A stretch of 64,000 nucleotides of DNA from Kitasatospora sp. NBC_00315 (GTDB taxonomy: Bacteria; Actinomycetota; Actinomycetes; Streptomycetales; Streptomycetaceae): the NCBI RefSeq assembly GCF_041435095.1, contig NZ_CP108025.1, positions 5,580,001-5,644,000 on the forward strand, written 5' to 3'. Made by a program: the position numbers and the translations under genes. Under the pieces are notes generated by a model that did no database searches, was not told the DNA's origin, and worked only from the letters and a program-made list of their open reading frames with translations. This document shows, in pieces, positions 1-6,526 of this stretch (position 1 is its first letter; every line of letters starts with the position of its first letter).

Positions 1-86
1 CCGTCGGCGGTGAACGCCTGACCGAACCGCGCCATCTCCCGGGTCACGCTGCGCTGTATGACGTCCAGTCGCTCCTGGGGCCGCAC
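1..86 (-). CDS. Unidentified protein, N-terminal fragment (runs off the window)
   Basis: A reading frame on the minus strand opens with GTG at 86 and is still open at the window edge, giving 28 codons (MRPQERLDVIQRSVTREMAR...). A GAGGAG ribosome binding site lies 6 nt upstream. The frame can also be read further upstream, so the start is a choice based on that site. There is too little sequence to name a family. The gene would be transcribed away from the VOC gene and leave the window to the left. Confidence 0.4.
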   Translation of the reverse strand, partial: MRPQERLDVIQRSVTREMARFGQAFTAD

Positions 87-207
87 GGGACACTCCTCAC
101 CCTTGAAGTCGGACGCCCGGGTGAAGCTCGAACGTACGGGCCGGCATCGAACGGACGACGGCTGCCAGCGAGGCTATCGGCCCGGACGCCGGCCGGGGAA
201 ACCGCGC

Positions 208-612
208 TCAGGCGCCCGGCGTCAGCCACTCCTGGAGTTCCACCAGGTTCCCCTCCGGGTCGGTGAGGTACGCCACCCTGAGCCGTCCCCACTGGTTCCG
301 GGGCTCCTCCAGGAGTGAGTGTCCGCCGGCCCTGATCCGCGCGGCCGCCGCGTCCACCCGGTCGACCTTCAGCACCACCAGCGCCCGCACGCCCCCGCCG
401 CCCTCTCCGGCGGCCGCCGCGGCGGCGGGCAGCTCCCGGGCGAAGTGCGCCCGCTCCTGGAGGGTCACCGCGGCTCCGCCGACCGGCGGGCTGAGCTTGC
501 CGTAGGGCCCGCTGTCGTCGTCCGTCTGCGGGGTCAGTCCGAGGACGTCCCGATAGAAGCGGAAGCAGCTGCCGAAGTCGTCCACGAGGAGCCGTACCTG
601 CGTGAGTTCCAT
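208..612 (-). CDS. VOC family (glyoxalase/bleomycin resistance-fold) protein
   Basis: 134 aa, the usual size of a single-domain VOC protein. The N-terminus (MELTQVRLLVDDFGSCFRFYRDVLGL) and the C-terminal PEGNLVELQEW segment are the two signature strands of paired beta-alpha-beta-beta-beta modules that form a metal site. The C-terminal Glu of VELQEW is the typical metal ligand. A GGGAG ribosome binding site precedes the ATG. Family members range from dioxygenases to antibiotic-binding proteins, and the substrate cannot be read from the sequence. A Gly/Ala-rich insertion (AAAAAAGEGGGG) sits in mid-protein. It is monocistronic, with no clear partner. Confidence 0.8.
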   Translation of the reverse strand: MELTQVRLLVDDFGSCFRFYRDVLGLTPQTDDDSGPYGKLSPPVGGAAVTLQERAHFARELPAAAAAAGEGGGGVRALVVLKVDRVDAAAARIRAGGHSLLEEPRNQWGRLRVAYLTDPEGNLVELQEWLTPGA

Positions 613-779
613 CCGTTGCTCCCGAGTCGCGAGGGTCCGTCCGCCTGTCGGCGGCGAGCCTAGGACGTGGCGGCGGGCAGGCGGGGGAGGCGGCCTCGGC
701 TAGCGGAATACTCATATATGCACCATTTTGGGAATGACCGTGCATCCGCTGTCGTCGGCCCCGCGCAGGAGTGACCACC

Positions 780-1334
780 ATGCCCCGCACCGCGCTGCCC
801 CCCACCGCCCCGGCGCTCCGGCCCCTTCTCCCGGCCCCCGACGGCTCGGGCCTGGCGCAGGAGATCGAGGCCTACCTCGCGTCGCTCCCCGCGCCCCTGC
901 GGCGGCCGCTCGTTCCGTACGTCCCACCGTTCGGCAGCACGGTGCAGCCCTGGAACGCCGGGTACCCGCTGCCCCGGCCCACCCTGCTGGAGCGCGTCGC
1001 CCGCCGCCCGGCGCGGCCCGCGCCCGTCACCGCCGCCGGCCACCTGCGGCTGACCTCCCGCTACATCGGCGCGTTCGGCTGGCTCCAGGGCGCCCTGTGG
1101 GACTCCGCCGGGCGGGTCTGCCTGCTGGGCGCCCAGGCGGCCGTCCTCGCCCACGGCTACGGCACCGCGCTCACCGTCCAGACCGCCCGGGTCCAGGTGA
1201 TGGAGATCCTGCACGCGACCGGACGCCCGGTCAGCTCCCCCGACGAGTACAACGACCGCCCCGCCACCCGCCAGGGCGACATCCACCAGCTCCTGGACCG
1301 CGCCGCCGCCCGCGCCCTCTCCCTCGGCCTCTGA
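780..1334 (+). CDS. DUF6197-type conserved protein, chromosomal paralogue
   Basis: 184 aa from the ATG at 780, chosen because AGGAG at 767-771 lies 8 nt upstream; a GTG at 771 would overlap that site. The protein matches the gene at 9388-9924 inside the integrative element over nearly its whole length: the EIEAYLASLPAP, STVQPWNAG, QGALWD, GRVCLLGAQAAVLAHGYGT, QVMEILHATGRPV and QLLDRA.ARALSLGL blocks are all shared. I recognise the family as DUF6197, of unknown function. No membrane segment or catalytic motif is apparent. The copy lies 0.9 kb outside the left attachment site, so it is either a host gene related to the element gene or a remnant of an earlier element. Confidence 0.8.
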   Translation: MPRTALPPTAPALRPLLPAPDGSGLAQEIEAYLASLPAPLRRPLVPYVPPFGSTVQPWNAGYPLPRPTLLERVARRPARPAPVTAAGHLRLTSRYIGAFGWLQGALWDSAGRVCLLGAQAAVLAHGYGTALTVQTARVQVMEILHATGRPVSSPDEYNDRPATRQGDIHQLLDRAAARALSLGL

Positions 1335-1419
1335 GCGCGGCCGGCGGCCGTCCCGCGGGCCGGCGGCCGTCCCGCGGGCCGGCAGCGGCCCGGTGTCGGC
1401 GTCCGTCGGCGCCGGGCCG

Positions 1420-1887
1420 TCAGCCCGCGTGCGGCAGAGTCGCTCTCATCGCCGCTATGAGCTGGTCCCTGGCATCGGAGTAGAGCCGCCGTGCCTCCCT
1501 GCATCGAGGGTCGGCGTGGGGAGTGCCGTCAACAATCAGGTCCCGGTAGGCCACCAGCCTGTCGACCGCGTCCTTGGCCAGGACCGCGACCGACTCCGGG
1601 GCCGAAACGGTCAACTGGAACCGCCTCGGGTAGACCTGGTGGTCGTTGAGCGCCGACTGTGCGGCGCCCTCGAGCACAGCGGGATCGAGTCGGCGACGCC
1701 TGCTCGCCTGCCATATCTGGTCCAGGGCCTGGGAAAGCGCGGTGAGGAAGTCCGCATACAGGGCACGCAGAGTCTCCCGCTCCGTGTCCGTCGTCTGCCG
1801 CCGCCATCGCGAGCGCTCTGCGAGAAGAGTGGATCCGACGCCGATCGCGGCGCCGAGCGCTGTGCTGAGAGGTGCGGCCCAGTCCAT
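1420..1887 (-). CDS. Small membrane-anchored protein of unknown function
   Basis: 155 aa from the ATG at 1887 (MDWAAPLSTALGAAIG...). An N-terminal hydrophobic stretch (residues about 5-21) is followed by a basic turn and a long, mostly helical region rich in Arg, Ala and Leu (ERETLRALYADFLTALSQALDQIW, LNDHQVYPRRFQLTVSAPESV). This suggests one membrane anchor with a cytoplasmic helical bundle. The ATG has no clear ribosome binding site; an in-frame GTG at 1917 is an alternative start. The frame stays open further upstream, but that part has shadow-like composition. I do not recognise the family. Confidence 0.6.
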   Translation of the reverse strand: MDWAAPLSTALGAAIGVGSTLLAERSRWRRQTTDTERETLRALYADFLTALSQALDQIWQASRRRRLDPAVLEGAAQSALNDHQVYPRRFQLTVSAPESVAVLAKDAVDRLVAYRDLIVDGTPHADPRCREARRLYSDARDQLIAAMRATLPHAG

Positions 1888-2155
1888 GGAGAGACCGTAG
1901 CGGAGCGCGATCGCCACACGTAGTACTCGTCCCCGGGCGCCTCGGCGGGGCCGAGCCGTGTTGGCCGGTGTCCGACGACGGTGGCCGGTCGACCACCCCA
2001 GGGGGAGGGCCCCGCCCGACCGAAACGGTGCCACCCCGCGCTCCCGCACCCGCGGTCGCAGCCCCGTCCCCTCCGCGCGGACCCGTCGGAGAGGGCCCAG
2101 GCGCGGGACCAGCGCCCCGAACTGGCAGGGGCAGGCACACGACTGCCGCGGGAAC

Positions 2156-2202
2156 GACAACGGCCCAGGTCAGGTGATGTTCCCCTGGCCTGGGCCGTTG
2201 TC
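2156..2202 (-). terminator. Hairpin at the original downstream end of tRNA-Gly
   Basis: Two 19-nt arms (2156-2174 and 2184-2202) pair with a single G:U-type difference around a 9-nt loop, right outside the left attachment repeat. Before insertion this was the region downstream of the tRNA-Gly gene on the minus strand, so it reads as that gene's terminator. A diverged copy lies at 13861-13907. Confidence 0.7.
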
Positions 2203-2206
2203 AGCT

Positions 2207-2250
2207 GAGCGGGCGACGAGAATCGAACTCGCGTGACTAGTTTGGAAGAC
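2207..2250. repeat. Left attachment site (duplicate of the tRNA-Gly 3' half)
   Basis: These 44 bp are identical to 13912-13955. They comprise the tRNA-Gly sequence from the anticodon stem-loop to the discriminator base. The corresponding D-arm and 5' acceptor strand are absent here, so this is the displaced chromosomal 3' end. The base after the discriminator gives CA rather than the CCA found at the right copy. Weaker similarity continues leftward through the terminator hairpin. Confidence 0.93.
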
Positions 2251-2373
2251 GACGGCACCGGACGCCCGCCGAGCTGCCGATTCGCTGACCTGCGGGGGAG
2301 CGGCGCGCTCGCCTTGGCTCCCCGTGATTCCCCGCCGGCTCCTCGCGGAACGGGCACGTGGCGGGCACGAAGG

Positions 2374-2401
2374 CCCCTGAATGCCCCTGAGTTGCCCCTG
2401 G
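2374..2401 (+). repeat. Phased GCCCCTG repeats, candidate integrase arm-type sites
   Basis: GCCCCTG occurs three times, starting at 2374, 2384 and 2395, so the spacing is 10 and 11 bp, about one helical turn. This places all three on the same DNA face, 124-151 bp from the crossover repeat. Tyrosine integrases of this class bind short repeats flanking the core. Assignment as arm sites is inference from position and phasing. Confidence 0.4.
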
Positions 2402-2604
2402 GCGGCCGACGGTGGCCCGTGTGGCCCATTTGACCTTCCATCGTCGCCGCGCCCGCCGAGGCGCCCTCCTGGGCCCGCGATGCGACTGCTTGTAGAGCGT
2501 CGGGCGTGTGCCGCTCAGCCGTGACCCGGCAGTCATGTGGCCCGAAGGGCAACAGATTGTGAACGAGTTGGACACTTTCGGTAGCCAAGTCTTACGCCTG
2601 CGGC

Positions 2605-2630
2605 CATACTGCTGATCAATGCGCAGTATG
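2605..2630. promoter_or_regulatory. Inverted repeat upstream of the low-GC gene pair
   Basis: CATACTGC (2605-2612) and its exact complement GCAGTATG (2623-2630) are separated by 10 nt and end 32 nt before the start codon at 2663. The spacing of half-sites, about 18 bp centre to centre, suits a dimeric regulator. No repressor gene of its own lies beside the pair, so control by an element or host regulator, or an RNA hairpin in the leader, are both possible. Confidence 0.4.
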
Positions 2631-2662
2631 AGGACATAGCGCACGTTGCCAGGGGGTGGCCT

Positions 2663-3622
2663 ATGGCCAATTCGGAGCGTAAGAAGACTGTTGCCTTCTA
2701 TGAGATTATCCGACCAAAAGAGGCTGGCGACACGCGCATGTCTCAGGTTGACTGGCAGGCTGCTCTCTCTAATCTTGGCAGCATTCCTCCGCAGCAGCGC
2801 CTCTATCGAGATACTAATGACATCTATTTCGGTGAGCCCGTTTCTGCCGAAGGGAAGAAGCATCTCGGGTTGGCGCGTCTGCGTGATGGAGATATTCAGC
2901 AGGTGGACTGGGAGCACGGTCATATTGACCATCTCCAGCTCGAAGAGAACCGTAGTATTGTAGATACGACCGTCGTATGCTTTCTGCCATTTGGTAATGT
3001 GATTGGCGTCCTTCAGGGCACGATGTCAGCGCCGCGCCCCATTGCAATCCAGCGATGGCTGAACAGTATGGATACAGGACTCAATCGAGACATTGCGGTA
3101 GTTCCCCTGATAGGGAAAAGTGCAATGGAGAAGTTGAGGAGCGCGCAAGAAATTAATTTCTTTGAGATGAGATTGCGCCCGGGTCCTGATGTCCTTGCGG
3201 CTGAGGTGGGCGGCCTTGGTGACATGTCTCGCCGAATTCACAAGTACAACCCGGATGCACTCATCACGCTTAGTATGAAGATTCCCAAGCAGGGATTCTT
3301 CGGTCGTGGTACTCCGCGCGCTCGTGGAGAGAGAATCTTGCGTGAAGATGTGCAGGCTTTCATCTCTCAGTATGCGAGCTTGGTGGGATCGAATGAGGCA
3401 GTTGACCGAGCCATCGCACATGTGATGCTTCCTAATGCGGATGGCGAACTGATCGAAGAGAAGATTAATTTTGTCTCTGATCACATCACCTCGCAGAAAT
3501 CCGTGATCATGCGTCGAAGTGAAGGTGGCGCTCCATGGCATGAGGCTGCTGTGCGGGCCATCATGCAGGTCGCCAACGACTGTGAGCGTGAGCTGCGCGA
3601 CGCTGTCAGTGCCGTGCCCTAG
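2663..3622 (+). CDS. Low-GC cargo protein 1, unidentified soluble protein
   Basis: 319 aa from the ATG at 2663, with AGGGGG 6 nt upstream. I do not recognise the family. The protein is soluble, with no signal peptide or membrane segment. It begins with a predicted strand (KKTVAFYEIIRP), and the middle contains hydrophobic strands (VVCFLPFGNVIGVLQG, DIAVVPLIGK) and charged helices. No Walker, HEPN, nuclease or TIR motif is visible. Codon use and GC (near 50%) differ strongly from the rest of the window, where about 72% is the norm, indicating recent transfer. It is followed 25 nt later by a four-helix membrane protein, and the two look like one operon. Its size and its membrane partner recall the KwaB/KwaA pair of Kiwa defence, but gene order is reversed and I see no sequence proof. 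Confidence 0.8.
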   Translation: MANSERKKTVAFYEIIRPKEAGDTRMSQVDWQAALSNLGSIPPQQRLYRDTNDIYFGEPVSAEGKKHLGLARLRDGDIQQVDWEHGHIDHLQLEENRSIVDTTVVCFLPFGNVIGVLQGTMSAPRPIAIQRWLNSMDTGLNRDIAVVPLIGKSAMEKLRSAQEINFFEMRLRPGPDVLAAEVGGLGDMSRRIHKYNPDALITLSMKIPKQGFFGRGTPRARGERILREDVQAFISQYASLVGSNEAVDRAIAHVMLPNADGELIEEKINFVSDHITSQKSVIMRRSEGGAPWHEAAVRAIMQVANDCERELRDAVSAVP

Positions 3623-3647
3623 GCTCAGAGGAGTCGAAGGGGGAGCG

Positions 3648-4199
3648 ATGGCTAGCTGGACAAGGGTCACAAGATCCACCCATAACGCCTGGAGCGAACG
3701 CCCGATTAGTGATTGGCTCCTCGCCTTAGTGGTCGTGGTCCTGCACGCCGTATTGCTGAGGCAGCATGTCCTTGCCGGACATTCGGCTGACCAGCGTATG
3801 AGCATCTATGCAACGGTGGCTTCAGTTGCAGCCATCATCGGAGGGTTTGGTACGGCTGCCATTAGCCAGTACGCCTCTAGCTCTGGGCGCCGCATGACTT
3901 TTTTGCGAGCTAGGTTTGGCGCGAGCCTCCGCCGAAACTGGGTGAGTATTTTGACCTCAATGTCGGCTGTGGCAATTGGCTGCCTTGCGGTCATGTTGTA
4001 TGACACTGATGAAACCATCGGTGGAGTGGGCTGGTTTGTAGAGTTTCTGCTGGCGCTTGGGACCCTCAGAACAATTCGTTTGATCTGGCTGTTTAGGCTG
4101 CTTATTGACGCTTCTGATTATGATGGAACCAATGCCGGAAATTATGAAGAAGTTCATGTGGTAAATAGGGTCCCAGTGGGACCTGGGGGACAGGAGTGA
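3648..4199 (+). CDS. Low-GC cargo protein 2, four-helix membrane protein
   Basis: 183 aa from the ATG at 3648, with GGGGGAG a few bases upstream; longer in-frame starts would overlap the preceding gene. Four hydrophobic segments are visible: residues about 20-38 (DWLLALVVVVLHAVLL), 50-73 (ATVASVAAIIGGFGTAA), 99-121 (ILTSMSAVAIGCLAVML) and 129-155 (WFVEFLLALGTLRTIRL). A basic loop (SSSGRRMTFLRARFGASLRRN) connects helices 2 and 3. The C-terminal tail is polar. GC is as low as in the upstream gene, so the pair probably moved together. An effector-plus-membrane-partner design is common in anti-phage and abortive systems, but the function here is unknown. Confidence 0.75.
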   Translation: MASWTRVTRSTHNAWSERPISDWLLALVVVVLHAVLLRQHVLAGHSADQRMSIYATVASVAAIIGGFGTAAISQYASSSGRRMTFLRARFGASLRRNWVSILTSMSAVAIGCLAVMLYDTDETIGGVGWFVEFLLALGTLRTIRLIWLFRLLIDASDYDGTNAGNYEEVHVVNRVPVGPGGQE

Positions 4200-4766
4200 G
4201 GTTCTCGTAAGGCTTAGTCCTGCCAAAATTCTGATGGTTTCTGGGTGACGTAAATCCCAGCTTGGGCACGAAGTGGTGCAGCGTCAGGGCTGCCGCCGGC
4301 ATAGTCGAGCCTGAGCGGGACGGTTCCCTCGTCGATCGGGCAGCTTCGCCGCTACCCGGGTTCTCCAGGGGCCGCCAAGGCTCACATCGTGACGCTTGCG
4401 CTTGGCCTTGGCGGCCCCTGGGGGTTCCGGGTACGCCCTTGGGGGTCCGGTCGACGAGGGGGCCGTCCCGCGACCCACCACGATCACCACATCGACGGTG
4501 CACCTTCGCGCATGTCGGCCGCCCCCTCCGAGGAGGGCCGGGGTTTGGGGCAGAGCCCCACTTCTCTCTGCCGCTACTCGCGGCACCGCCGGCCGCCGCC
4601 GGAGCGGGGCGTAGACAGGAGCGACGGCGAGCGGCCGGGCGAGTGCCGCGCGGCGCTCGGCGCCGCGCCTTGAACCCGTAGAGAAGGTTTTTACGCATCC
4701 CCCTCCAGTCCATCGTCCCCATCTCGACATGGGTGACCAGTAACTGGAGCGCGCGAAGCCGGTGAC
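4200..4766. other. Gene-free stretch between cargo genes and Nudix gene
   Basis: No frame here has protein-like composition. A short CTGGG/CCCAG hairpin (4241-4260) follows the cargo genes and may end their transcript. A large nested inverted repeat occupies 4326-4460, a GGGGC/GCCCC hairpin lies near 4546-4560, and a further GC-rich stretch runs to about 4,680 before a short AT-richer patch. Rolling-circle plasmids and AICEs keep single-strand origins and transfer loci in such structured non-coding DNA. Confidence 0.55.
4326..4460. repeat. Large nested inverted repeat, candidate sso or transfer locus
   Basis: The inner arms 4353-4381 and 4405-4433 pair at 25 of 29 positions around a 23-nt loop. 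The outer arms 4326-4339 and 4447-4460 pair at 13 of 14. Together they can fold into a long hairpin in single-stranded DNA. The element encodes a rolling-circle initiator, so a second-strand (single-strand) origin is expected somewhere; a conjugal transfer locus is the main alternative. The role is inferred only from structure and location. Confidence 0.5.
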
Positions 4767-5234
4767 TCAGCTTGCCTGGGGCAGGTCGATCAGGCTCCGA
4801 CCGTCATGAGTGCGGATGTGCGGTACCGCCTCCGCCTGGAGGGCGTCGAGCAGGCGCACCGCGTAGACCTCGCCCATCTGTGCGGCCACCTCGTCCGGCG
4901 TCAGCCAGGCCACGGCCGTCGACTCGGCGGAGAGCTGTTCGCTCCCGCCTTCGGGGTGGCATCGGAAGACCAGGGCGACGACACCCCGGTTCACGTTCTT
5001 GTAGACACCGGTCAGCCGCTCCACGGCGACCTTGATGCCTGTCTCCTCGAACACCTCGCGGCGCACGCCGTCCTCGACGGTCTCCGTCAGTTCAAGGACT
5101 CCGCCCGGGGGCTCCCAGGTGCCGTTGTCGGCTCGGCGGATCGCCAGTAGCCGGCCGTCTTCGCGCACCACAGCTCCGGCTACGGACACGGAGTGCAGGG
5201 GCGTTGACGTGGCTTGCTGAGCGCTGTTACTCAT
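4767..5234 (-). CDS. Nudix hydrolase-family protein, Pif-like transfer immunity factor
   Basis: 155 aa from the ATG at 5234. The Nudix box is intact: GGVLELTETVEDGVRREVFEETG fits GX5EX7REUXEEXGU, at residues about 49-71. Nudix proteins hydrolyse nucleoside diphosphates linked to another moiety. In pSAM2 the immunity factor Pif, which blocks redundant conjugal transfer, carries a Nudix motif and lies beside the korSA repressor. Here the gene is divergent from a KorSA-like repressor, which supports the same role. The start codon lies inside the repressor operator (5229-5243), and no ribosome binding site is visible, so the mRNA may be leaderless; an ATG at 5255 would extend it by seven residues. 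Confidence 0.8.
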   Translation of the reverse strand: MSNSAQQATSTPLHSVSVAGAVVREDGRLLAIRRADNGTWEPPGGVLELTETVEDGVRREVFEETGIKVAVERLTGVYKNVNRGVVALVFRCHPEGGSEQLSAESTAVAWLTPDEVAAQMGEVYAVRLLDALQAEAVPHIRTHDGRSLIDLPQAS

Positions 5235-5243
5235 GTACAGGAG
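5229..5243. promoter_or_regulatory. KorSA-type operator 1 (between Nudix gene and repressor)
   Basis: ACTCATGTACAGGAG is the same 15-mer found at 6094-6108 and is close to the palindrome at 6131-6146. The centre, TGTACA, is a perfect dyad. It covers the start codon of the divergent Nudix gene and lies 22 nt before the repressor start codon, so bound repressor would block both promoters. Confidence 0.75.
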
Positions 5244-5264
5244 GATAGGAGACAATGCAGGACT

Positions 5265-6041
5265 ATGGCGAGCGACCCGGCCTCGACGGCCAAGCCGAAG
5301 TACCTCCAGATCGCAGATGACCTAGCGGCGCAGATCCGCTCAGGTGTCCTGGCTCCTGGTGACGCAGTACCCAGTGAAGCCGAGCTGATGGAGCGGTACG
5401 GCGTCGCTTCCGGCACGGTGCGGAAGGCCGTGGCCGAGCTGCGGACGACCCAGCTGATCGAGACCCACCACGGGCGTGGCTCGTTCGTGCGATCCCGGCC
5501 TCCGGTGCAGCGCAAGTCGTCCGACCGTTTCCGGCGGGCCCACCGGCTGGCGGGCAAGGCTGCATACCTGGCTGAGGCGGAGCAGTCGGGCGGCGTCCCG
5601 TCCGTGAACGTCCTCTTCGTCGGCCCGGTGGATGCGCCGGCGGACATCGCGGAACGGCTCGACGTCCCCGCCGGGGCCAAGGTGCTGGCACGCAAGCGCC
5701 GGTACTTCCGGGACGGGACGCCCACCGAAGAAGCGACGTCCTACCTGCCGTGGGACGTGGTGAAGGACATCCCGGAGATGTTCGCCGAGAACCCGGGTGG
5801 AGGGGGGATCTATGCCCGCCTGGAGGAGCAGGGGCATGTGCTCTCGGAGTTCACCGAGACGGTGCGGGCGCGGCTGGCCACGAAGGCTGAGACGGGCGCG
5901 CTCGCGCTGAGCCCTGGTGCACCGGTGATCCACCTGATCAGGAACGCCACGACCGCCGCCGGCGTCGTCGTGGAGGTCTGCGACACCGTCATGGCCGCTG
6001 ACCAGTTCGTTCTGGACTACCGGTTCGCCGCGCGCGACTGA
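5265..6041 (+). CDS. GntR-family repressor, KorSA-like
   Basis: 258 aa from the ATG at 5265. Residues about 8-73 form a GntR winged helix-turn-helix (KYLQIADDLAAQIRSGVLAPG, then VASGTVRKAVAELRTTQLIETHHGRGSFV), and residues about 100-250 a UTRA ligand-binding domain of the HutC subfamily. In pSAM2, KorSA represses the activator gene pra and itself, keeping the element integrated. Here operators with the same sequence lie just upstream of this gene and twice upstream of the Pra-like gene at 6180, so the circuit appears conserved. The ligand of the UTRA domain is unknown. The start is preceded by weak AGGAG 13 nt away; longer in-frame starts would pass through the operator. Confidence 0.88.
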   Translation: MASDPASTAKPKYLQIADDLAAQIRSGVLAPGDAVPSEAELMERYGVASGTVRKAVAELRTTQLIETHHGRGSFVRSRPPVQRKSSDRFRRAHRLAGKAAYLAEAEQSGGVPSVNVLFVGPVDAPADIAERLDVPAGAKVLARKRRYFRDGTPTEEATSYLPWDVVKDIPEMFAENPGGGGIYARLEEQGHVLSEFTETVRARLATKAETGALALSPGAPVIHLIRNATTAAGVVVEVCDTVMAADQFVLDYRFAARD

Positions 6042-6092
6042 CGGCCGCTCAACTCTCGCAACCCGCCGCAAGATTCCTTCTCGCGGCGGGTT

Positions 6093-6110
6093 GACTCATG
6101 TACAGGAGTC
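6093..6110. promoter_or_regulatory. KorSA-type operator 2
   Basis: GACTCATGTACAGGAGTC is an 18-bp dyad with a single mismatched pair, and its central 15 bp equal the operator at 5229-5243. It lies 70-87 nt upstream of the Pra-like gene. With operator 3 only 20 bp away, cooperative binding over the promoter of the transfer and replication genes is likely. Confidence 0.75.
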
Positions 6111-6130
6111 GGGCACTCTTCTATCCATCA

Positions 6131-6146
6131 GCTCATGTACATGAGT
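6131..6146. promoter_or_regulatory. KorSA-type operator 3
   Basis: The core CTCATGTACATGAG is a perfect 14-bp palindrome (6132-6145) sharing CTCATGTACA and GAG with the other two operators. It lies 34 nt upstream of the start codon at 6180, in the expected promoter or leader of the Pra-like gene. Symmetry is best here, so it may be the strongest site. Confidence 0.75.
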
Positions 6147-6179
6147 GCATGAGGCCACCTCCTTTAGAGGAGTTGCACG

Positions 6180-6521
6180 ATGGCTACCTTCAAGATCGAT
6201 ACTTCGACCGCGTTCGTGTTCGTGGTCGTCCCGCCGGCGCCGAAGTTGGTGAACAAGCAGACGGGCGAGATCGCCATCGACCGGGAGACCGGCGCGAAGC
6301 TGCTGACCGTGGGCCTGACGGTCGCGGACGACGGTGAGGCGAACCTCTACACCGTCACGGTGCCGGAGACCGGCATCTCGGAGGGTCTGGCGGTCGGAAT
6401 GCCGGTCGCGGTGACCGCGCTCAAGGCCCGTGACTGGGAGAACGAGTTCAACGGCCAGAAGCGGCACGGGATCTCGTTCCGCGCGATGGCGATCACCTCC
6501 CTCGCTCCGGCCCGGGGCTGA
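6180..6521 (+). CDS. SCO3933-family regulatory protein, Pra-like activator
   Basis: 113 aa from the ATG at 6180, with AGAGGAG 7 nt upstream. The opening MATFKIDTSTAFVFVVVPPAPKLVNKQTGEIA and the C-terminal WENEFNGQKRHGISFRA match what I know as the SCO3933 family, found next to the translocase gene in pSAM2-like elements. The fold looks all-beta. In pSAM2 the activator Pra, under KorSA control, switches on the repSA-xis-int operon. Position and the two operators upstream suggest this is the functional equivalent, though the sequence alone does not prove activator activity. It is 5 nt from the translocase gene and surely co-transcribed with it. Confidence 0.8.
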   Translation: MATFKIDTSTAFVFVVVPPAPKLVNKQTGEIAIDRETGAKLLTVGLTVADDGEANLYTVTVPETGISEGLAVGMPVAVTALKARDWENEFNGQKRHGISFRAMAITSLAPARG

Positions 6522-6526
6522 GCGCG

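Larger units (their letters stand above)
2251..2662. other. Gene-free left end of the element
   Basis: No credible coding frame is present. It contains phased GCCCCTG repeats (2374-2401) next to a doubled GGGCAC motif and, near the right edge, an 8-bp inverted repeat (2605-2630). GC content falls markedly from about 2,500 onward towards the cargo genes. In the excised circle this segment would lie beside the integrase end, so it is the expected place for the left arm of attP. Confidence 0.6.

Noticed and set aside
44..805. 253-codon minus-strand frame over the VOC gene
   Set aside because: Arg/Gly/Pro-rich composition and total overlap with the VOC gene and the start region of the DUF6197 gene mark it as a shadow.
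2237..2932. Minus-strand frame reading from the cargo gene into the left attachment site
   Set aside because: It runs opposite the genuine low-GC gene and through the non-coding end; no start signal and no protein-like pattern.
2663..4199. Direct naming of the low-GC pair as Kiwa (kwaB/kwaA)
   Set aside because: Only size and membrane topology agree. Gene order is reversed and I cannot confirm any family motif, so it is kept as unidentified.
4262..4730. Several open frames of 70-200 codons on both strands between cargo and Nudix genes
   Set aside because: They result from the GC-rich inverted repeats; composition is Arg/Gly/Pro-rich, none has a ribosome binding site or recognisable domain.
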